In this document: piece after piece, positions 59,309 through 64,000 of the stretch
Layout: each line of letters begins with the position of its first letter
Numbering within the stretch: the first letter of the stretch is position 1
Assembly (NCBI RefSeq): GCF_032878955.1
Contig: NZ_CP043839.1
Location: 5,208,001 to 5,272,000, forward strand
DNA from: Butyricimonas paravirosa
Lineage (GTDB): Bacteria > Bacteroidota > Bacteroidia > Bacteroidales > Marinifilaceae
Direction of reading: 5' to 3'
DNA: 64,000 nucleotides
Made by a program: the position numbers and the translations under genes
The notes under the pieces: model-generated
The model's input: the letters and a program-made list of their open reading frames with translations, nothing else
Databases searched by the model: none
Told to the model about the DNA's origin: nothing

Positions 59309-60007
59309 TTATGATTCTAAACTCTCGTAGAAGAATTTCCAAAGTGTATCATTCATAGGTGGAGGGGCGACGATCGTGATCTTTTCCTGTTTCACCGGGT
59401 GAGTGAACGTGATTGACCGAGCGTGAAGACTGATTCCACCTCCCTCATTGGAACGGGGGAAACCGTATTTCAAGTCCCCTTTGATCGGGCATCCGATCTT
59501 TGCCAACTGGCAACGAATCTGGTGATGGCGTCCCGTGCAAAGTTTTACTTCCAACAAATAGTAACGTTGTCCGCATCCCAATAATTTATATTCCAGGATG
59601 GCCTCTTTCGCTCCACTTTTGGGTTTATTGTAAGCATAGGATTTATTCTTTTCAGCATCCCGCACCATGTAATGGGTTAGTTTAGCATGATCTTCTTCGG
59701 GAAGATTACCCACAATCGCCCAGTATATTTTGGTGATTTCCTGATCATGTTCCTGGAACATCTTGTTTAACCTTACCAATGCCTTACTGGTTTTGGCGAA
59801 CAATACGACTCCACTAACCGGGCGATCGACCCGATGAGGAATTCCGAGGTAAACATCCCCCGGTTTGTTGTACTTCTCTTTGATGTATGCCTTAACACGC
59901 TCGCTGAGAGGTTCGTCTCCCGTCTGGTCAGCCTGCACAATATCGGAAACCTTTTTGTTGATAGCGATAATGTGGTTATCCTCGTATAATATTTCCAGAT
60001 TCTTCAT
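59309..60007 (-). CDS. RluA-family pseudouridine synthase
   Basis: 232 residues. The catalytic Asp61 is in HRVDRPVSGVVLFAKTSKAL, the RluA signature. YLLEVKLCTGRHHQIRCQLAKIGCPIKGDLKYG (about 148-180) is the second conserved block. It turns uridine into pseudouridine in rRNA or tRNA; the exact site cannot be read. It lacks an S4 domain. It lies downstream of panB on the same strand, separated by 76 bases of A/T-rich repeats. Confidence 0.92.
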   Translation of the reverse strand: MKNLEILYEDNHIIAINKKVSDIVQADQTGDEPLSERVKAYIKEKYNKPGDVYLGIPHRVDRPVSGVVLFAKTSKALVRLNKMFQEHDQEITKIYWAIVGNLPEEDHAKLTHYMVRDAEKNKSYAYNKPKSGAKEAILEYKLLGCGQRYYLLEVKLCTGRHHQIRCQLAKIGCPIKGDLKYGFPRSNEGGGISLHARSITFTHPVKQEKITIVAPPPMNDTLWKFFYESLES

Positions 60008-60011
60008 GTAT

Positions 60012-60083
60012 TTTTGATTTATGATTTACGATTTATGATTCGTGATTTTTAATCTAAAATCTAAAATCATAAAATCTAAAATT
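60012..60083. repeat. A/T-rich repeat block between panB and the RluA-type gene
   Basis: A run of GATTTA(T/C)-type heptamers (60015-60046) is followed by ATCTAAAATC units (60050-60083). The latter match the motif in the atp operon gaps at 4391-4422, 5827-5861 and 7246-7280. Confidence 0.7.
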
Positions 60084-60899
60084 TTAATATTGTTCTCTCT
60101 CGTTCGGGAAGTTACCGCTTTTTACATCGTTGATGTAATTACCCACGGCTCCTGTCATTTCAGCATATAAGTTGTGGTAACGACGTAAGAAACGAGGAGA
60201 AAATTCCTGATTGATTCCCAGCATATCGTGAATCACGAGAACCTGTCCGTCAACGCCACCCCCGGCACCGATTCCGATGATCGGGATGGTTAGTTCTTTG
60301 GCGACTTGGGCAGCCAGTTTTGCCGGAATCTTTTCCAGCACGATGGCAAAACATCCGGCCTCTTCCAAAAGGTGGGCATCTTCGATCAGCTTTTTAGCCT
60401 CTGCGTCTTCTTGGGCGCGTACCACGTAAGTACCGAATTTATGGATACTTTGCGGGGTCAGTCCGAGGTGTCCCATAACCGGGATTCCGGCTGACAGGAT
60501 ACGTGTTACGGATTCAACGACTTCTCGTCCGCCTTCCAGTTTCACGGCATCGGCACTTGTTTCCTTCATGATACGGATTGCCGAGCAAAGTGCCTCTTTA
60601 CTGTTTCCTTGGTAGCTACCGAAAGGTAGGTCCACGACAACCAGCGCGCGATCTACACCTCTCACCACGGATGCCCCGTGATAGATCATTTGATCCAGCG
60701 TGATCGGCAGGGTCGTTTCGTTTCCGGCCATCACGTTAGAAGCGGAGTCTCCCACTAGAATCACGTCGATCCCGGCATTGTCAATAATTTGAGCCATCGA
60801 GAAATCGTAGGCCGTTAACATACTTATCTTTTCCCCCTTGAGTTTCATTTCTGATAACACGTGGGTGGTCACTCTTTTTACTTTCTTTTGAACAGACAT
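60084..60899 (-). CDS. panB: 3-methyl-2-oxobutanoate hydroxymethyltransferase
   Basis: 271 residues, the usual length. First committed step of pantothenate synthesis. ISMLTAYDFSMAQIIDNAGIDVILVGDSASNVMAG (about residues 21-55) carries metal and substrate ligands (Asp51-type), GHLGLTPQSIHKFG is near 140, and IPIIGIGAGGGVDGQVLVIHDMLG near 200-223 is the family end motif. It is 31 bases downstream of psd. coaD, which acts later in CoA synthesis, is elsewhere in the window. Confidence 0.96.
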   Translation of the reverse strand: MSVQKKVKRVTTHVLSEMKLKGEKISMLTAYDFSMAQIIDNAGIDVILVGDSASNVMAGNETTLPITLDQMIYHGASVVRGVDRALVVVDLPFGSYQGNSKEALCSAIRIMKETSADAVKLEGGREVVESVTRILSAGIPVMGHLGLTPQSIHKFGTYVVRAQEDAEAKKLIEDAHLLEEAGCFAIVLEKIPAKLAAQVAKELTIPIIGIGAGGGVDGQVLVIHDMLGINQEFSPRFLRRYHNLYAEMTGAVGNYINDVKSGNFPNEREQY

Positions 60900-60930
60900 A
60901 GTAATAATGATTTACGAATCCTCGGTATGA

Positions 60931-61602
60931 TTACTTGGATTCGGGTTCTTGAAATGTTCCGATAAGGGTTTGCGACCCCGTTACTTTTTGGCCGAGTTTC
61001 ACGTCAATTTTAGTTCCTAACGGTAGGTACAAATCTACCCGGGAACCGAATTTGATGAATCCGGCATGTTCGTTCTGGCGGGCTTTCCCCCCGACCGGAG
61101 CGTATGAAACAATACGTTTAGCCATGGCTCCGGCAATCTGTCGCATCACGATTTCTTGTCCGTTGGTTGCCTCGATAGCAATGGTTGTTCTTTCGTTTTC
61201 CGTGGAAGACTTGGGCAGGTAGGCCGCCATGTATCTTCCTTGGTGGTATTTGAAAAATTTGATTATTCCGTTGATAGGAAACCAGTTAATATGAACATTG
61301 AAGATGTTCATGAAAATGGAAACCTGTATACATTGTTTTTTCAGGTATTCGGGTTCGAAGGTTTCTTCCACGACCACGATTTTCCCGTCGGCAGGGGCGA
61401 GGATCGTGTTATCCTTCACGACAATGTGCCTGTTGGGGAAACGGAAAAAGTTTACCATCAAGAGGTACAAAATTCCGCTGACGATCAGTACCGCCCGGAA
61501 AACAATGATATTAGGGATGAAGGCATACACGAGTACATTGATGAAAGCAAAGAGTACGAATGCTTTGAACAATAATATATGACCTGCTTTATGTATCTTC
61601 AT
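60931..61602 (-). CDS. psd: Phosphatidylserine decarboxylase family protein
   Basis: 223 residues, short form. Two N-terminal membrane helices (about 11-50) precede the decarboxylase core with LAPADGKIVVVEE (about 68-80) and VSIFMNIFNVHINWFPINGIIKFFKYHQG (about 93-121). The self-cleavage site that makes the pyruvoyl group is the GSR in KFGSRVDLYLP near residue 187, as in other short bacterial forms. It makes phosphatidylethanolamine. It is downstream of cdsA, matching a phospholipid operon. Confidence 0.92.
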   Translation of the reverse strand: MKIHKAGHILLFKAFVLFAFINVLVYAFIPNIIVFRAVLIVSGILYLLMVNFFRFPNRHIVVKDNTILAPADGKIVVVEETFEPEYLKKQCIQVSIFMNIFNVHINWFPINGIIKFFKYHQGRYMAAYLPKSSTENERTTIAIEATNGQEIVMRQIAGAMAKRIVSYAPVGGKARQNEHAGFIKFGSRVDLYLPLGTKIDVKLGQKVTGSQTLIGTFQEPESK

Positions 61603-61638
61603 ATTAATTTCGTTACGTTAGTAAAACAGCGGGCAAAG

Positions 61639-62454
61639 TTAATACATGAATTCCATATAAACAAAAATAGCGGGAATTGTGAATATAATTGCATCGAATC
61701 TGTCCAAAATGCCCCCGTGTCCCGGTAGTATGTTGCCGGAATCTTTGATCTCGATGCTACGTTTAAACAGGGATTCCAGTAAATCCCCGTATATCCCGAA
61801 AACAACCACGATACATGAAATAATGGCAGTGTCCCGGATCGTGTAACCCTCGATATATGGAGACACGCACAAACCGACAATAATGGTCATCAGTCCCCCG
61901 CCAATGGCTCCTTCCCATGATTTCTTGGGCGATATTCTGGGGAAAAGTTTATGTTTCCCGAGTAATGAACCGGAGAGGTAAGCGAAGGTATCGTTAACCC
62001 ACACGAGCAAGAACGGGAAAAAGATGATTTCCGGCATCCATTTCCCCGAGGTCATGTAGGGTAGGTATATTAGCAACGTGAAAGGTAAACTGATGTACAA
62101 CAAGGCGTAGTAGGAGAAGGCTATGTTCTGGAACCCGTTTCCCCTTTTCCGGTAGAGTTCACAGATAGACATGATGAAGGTCAACAGGAAAAAATAGAGA
62201 TAGCCGTCCTTGTAATTGATGTAATTATGTAAGAATCCCACGGTGAACAGTACGCTCCCGCAAAGGATGCAGAAGAACAGGTTCACGTGGATGTTCATGT
62301 GTTTCGCCATCCGGCTGAATTCCATCAGGCCAAGAATGTTGATGATAAAGAACAGGATATAAAAACAAATGGGGTGTATGAAAATACACCCTGTTAGTAC
62401 TACGACAAACAGCAAGCCGCTGATTGCTCGTTTTAAAAAATTACTCACGATCAT
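61639..62454 (-). CDS. cdsA: Phosphatidate cytidylyltransferase
   Basis: 271 residues from ATG 62454 (MIVSNFLKRAISGLLF). Seven to eight membrane helices and the CDP-diglyceride synthetase signature near the C-terminus: SLFKRSIEIKDSGNILPGHG then GILDRFDAI (about 228-256). SPKKSWEGAIGG (near 178) is the second conserved part. It makes CDP-diacylglycerol, the precursor for psd. Its start overlaps the DUF2007 gene by 14 bases. A longer frame from 62493 is not supported by the family. Confidence 0.94.
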   Translation of the reverse strand: MIVSNFLKRAISGLLFVVVLTGCIFIHPICFYILFFIINILGLMEFSRMAKHMNIHVNLFFCILCGSVLFTVGFLHNYINYKDGYLYFFLLTFIMSICELYRKRGNGFQNIAFSYYALLYISLPFTLLIYLPYMTSGKWMPEIIFFPFLLVWVNDTFAYLSGSLLGKHKLFPRISPKKSWEGAIGGGLMTIIVGLCVSPYIEGYTIRDTAIISCIVVVFGIYGDLLESLFKRSIEIKDSGNILPGHGGILDRFDAIIFTIPAIFVYMEFMY

Positions 62455-62650
62455 AATAGTCTTTAATAACTTTCTTGGCTTCTTCCTGGTCATCCCGGCT
62501 GACCATCACGCTGATGTCGCCAAAGGTTTGGTAAGAAGAATCTTTTTGATTCAAAATCACGGCCGGGATTCCCGCCTCGTCCAGTAGATCTTTCACGATC
62601 CCTGCTTCGAGTTCGCTTGTTGTTGTGAAAACAGATACCCAATTTTCCAT
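62441..62650 (-). CDS. Small DUF2007-type protein
   Basis: 69 residues from ATG 62650 (MENWVSVFTTTSELEAGIVK). The fold is the DUF2007 putative signal-transduction type: a ferredoxin-like beta-alpha-beta with LLDEAGIPAVILNQKD and DISVMVSRDDQEEAKKVI. ATG 62656 is also possible; longer frames upstream have non-protein-like composition. It lies between ftsH and cdsA, 58 bases after ftsH, and overlaps the cdsA start by 14 bases. The function is unknown. Confidence 0.85.
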   Translation of the reverse strand: MENWVSVFTTTSELEAGIVKDLLDEAGIPAVILNQKDSSYQTFGDISVMVSRDDQEEAKKVIKDYYDRE

Positions 62651-62708
62651 AGTCATCGGTTTTAAGTTTATACTGTTTTTTCCTGTCGGGAATCCTTCCG
62701 CCTTGCCG

Positions 62709-64000
62709 TTACAATTCTTCCGGCTGTTGTGTCTCCTCTTCTTCTGTCCACGGACGTTTCCCGAGAATATTTTCCAAGTCATCACTAAAGATAACTTCTC
62801 GTTCGATCAGCAATTCTGCCACCTGTCGGTGTTGTTCCCTATGATCGCTCAATAGCTGTTTGGCTCGCTCGTAAGCGGCAGAAACCATATCTTTTACCTC
62901 GGCATCAATCAATTCTGCAGTCTTCTCGGAATAGGGCTTGGTAAAGCTGAAATCGCTCTGACCCGTGGAGTCATAATAACTCAACATTCCCACCTTGTCA
63001 CTCATCCCGTAGATGGATACCATGGCGTAAGCCTGTTTCGTGGCACGTTCGAGGTCGTTTTGCGCACCCGTGGATATTTCCCCAAACACGATTTCCTCGG
63101 CAGCCCGTCCACCCAGCACGGAACACATCTGATCCAGTAATTGGTCTTTCGTGGTAATCTGGCGCTCCTGCGGCAAGTACCAAGCGGCACCCAAGGCTTT
63201 TCCTCGCGGCACGATGGTTACTTTCAATAGCGGGTGAGCGTGTTGCAGTAACCACGATACGGTAGCGTGTCCGGCCTCGTGATAAGCAATCGCTTTCTTT
63301 TCACTCGGTTTGATGACTTTGCTGCGGTTTTCAAGTCCGCCCACGATACGGTCGATAGAATCCAGGAAATCCTGTTTTTCCACGGCCGATTTATTTTTCC
63401 GGGCAGCGATCAGCGCGGCCTCGTTTGCCACGTTGGCGATGTCCGCACCGGAGAATCCCGGGGTTTGTTTTGCCAAAAAGGCGTAGTCAATGTCTTCGGC
63501 GAGTTTCAACGGTTTCAAGTGAACCTTGAAAATCTCTTCCCGATCTTTTAATTCCGGAAGATCCACGTATATCTGGCGGTCGAAACGTCCGGCACGCAAC
63601 AAGGCGCTATCCAAGATGTCTGCCCGGTTCGTGGCTGCCAGTATGATTACTCCCGAATTGGTTTCGAAACCGTCCATTTCGGTCAATAATTGGTTCAGCG
63701 TGTTTTCGCGTTCATCATTGGCTCCCATGTTCGGGTTTTTCCCTCTGGCTCGACCGATAGCGTCGATCTCGTCAATAAAGATGATGCAGGGGGCTTTTTC
63801 TTTAGCCTGTTTGAACAAGTCGCGTACGCGGGAAGCTCCCACGCCGACAAACATTTCAACGAAGTCCGATCCCGACATGGAGAAGAACGGCACGTTTGCC
63901 TCTCCTGCCATGGCTTTTGCCATCAAGGTTTTACCGGTTCCCGGAGGGCCAACCAGCAAGGCTCCCTTCGGAATTTTACCTCCCAGTTTGGTGTATTTAT
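62709..64000 (-). CDS. ftsH: ATP-dependent zinc metalloprotease FtsH (5' part outside window)
   Basis: The frame is open to base 64000, so the N-terminal membrane part lies outside. The visible part has the Walker A motif GPPGTGKT, Walker B IIFIDEIDAIG, the second region of homology (LLRAGRFDRQIYVDLP), and the zinc motif HEAGH followed by the protease domain. The C-terminal tail is acidic (EEEETQQPEEL). It degrades membrane and short-lived cytoplasmic proteins. It leads the minus-strand run ftsH-DUF2007-cdsA-psd-panB. Confidence 0.97.
   Translation of the reverse strand, partial: KYTKLGGKIPKGALLVGPPGTGKTLMAKAMAGEANVPFFSMSGSDFVEMFVGVGASRVRDLFKQAKEKAPCIIFIDEIDAIGRARGKNPNMGANDERENTLNQLLTEMDGFETNSGVIILAATNRADILDSALLRAGRFDRQIYVDLPELKDREEIFKVHLKPLKLAEDIDYAFLAKQTPGFSGADIANVANEAALIAARKNKSAVEKQDFLDSIDRIVGGLENRSKVIKPSEKKAIAYHEAGHATVSWLLQHAHPLLKVTIVPRGKALGAAWYLPQERQITTKDQLLDQMCSVLGGRAAEEIVFGEISTGAQNDLERATKQAYAMVSIYGMSDKVGMLSYYDSTGQSDFSFTKPYSEKTAELIDAEVKDMVSAAYERAKQLLSDHREQHRQVAELLIEREVIFSDDLENILGKRPWTEEEETQQPEEL

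Noticed and set aside
62651..62785. Longer N-terminus of the DUF2007 protein
   Set aside because: The extension is rich in Lys, Arg and Asn and overlaps the ftsH 3' end; the DUF2007 fold starts at the Met at 62650.
1..64000. rRNA and tRNA genes
   Set aside because: No cloverleaf with T-loop GTTCRA context or rRNA-like stretch was found in the intergenic regions that I read.

Overview
The window is bacterial and almost certainly from the order Bacteroidales. The evidence is an ATP synthase operon that starts with atpD-atpC, two SusC/SusD loci each led by an ECF sigma factor and a FecR-type anti-sigma factor, many lipoproteins with an SxxC-type lipobox, Bacteroidetes-only families (DUF4468, DUF4251, DUF4843, DUF6266, PKD-like lipoproteins), weak Shine-Dalgarno sites and many TAnnTTTG (-7) promoter boxes. 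The style of the loci fits Odoribacteraceae (Butyricimonas or Odoribacter). That narrower placement is inference.

Layout. 0-2.7 kb: end of a PstS-like binding protein, a TPR protein and a small exported protein. 2.8-9.8 kb: complete F1Fo ATP synthase operon atpD-C-B-E-F-H-A-G, followed by an SLC13-type transporter. 11.6-17.3 kb (minus): an Oar-like TonB-dependent receptor translationally coupled (TAATG) to a sensor histidine kinase with an extracytoplasmic solute-binding domain, preceded by a strong inverted repeat and an IS-like relic. 17.7-22.5 kb: an alpha/beta hydrolase divergent from a LytTR-AraC regulator pair with three exactly 20-bp-phased repeats in front, a VOC protein, a palindromic mobile repeat, a SanA-like membrane protein and a gene remnant. 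22.5-27.1 kb: DUF4468 protein, acidic protein, biotin-dependent carboxyltransferase and coaD.

27.4-37.7 kb: first sigma/anti-sigma/SusCD locus (sigma, FecR, SusC with STN domain, SusD, DUF4843 lipoprotein, PKD-like lipoprotein, TlpA-like thioredoxin lipoprotein). 37.8-44 kb is an accessory, partly decayed stretch: DUF4251 protein, a DUF6266-like pair, an Rpn-family nuclease with an EGKA repeat tail, a 38-codon basic ORF, a sigma factor cut after region 2, and a start-less winged-helix gene fragment. Flavin reductase and SIMPL genes lie among them. 44-47.6 kb: UDG-like gene, then an NAD-salvage cluster (nicotinamidase-like hydrolase, pncB, ArsC-like, HD phosphohydrolase). 47.7-59.1 kb: second sigma/anti-sigma/SusCD locus, with a 67-residue lipoprotein, a Calx-beta-like lipoprotein and a large zinc metalloprotease. 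59.1-64 kb: second copy of the palindromic repeat, then a minus-strand housekeeping run ftsH (cut by the window), DUF2007, cdsA, psd, panB, rluA-type.

How it works together. Both SusCD loci carry the parts of FecA-type cell-surface signalling: an STN domain on the outer-membrane transporter, an inner-membrane FecR protein and an ECF sigma factor. Neither has a glycoside hydrolase. One carries a thioredoxin-like lipoprotein and the other a zinc protease, so peptide or protein-derived substrates are more likely than glycans (inference). No rRNA, tRNA, CRISPR array or intact transposase was seen.
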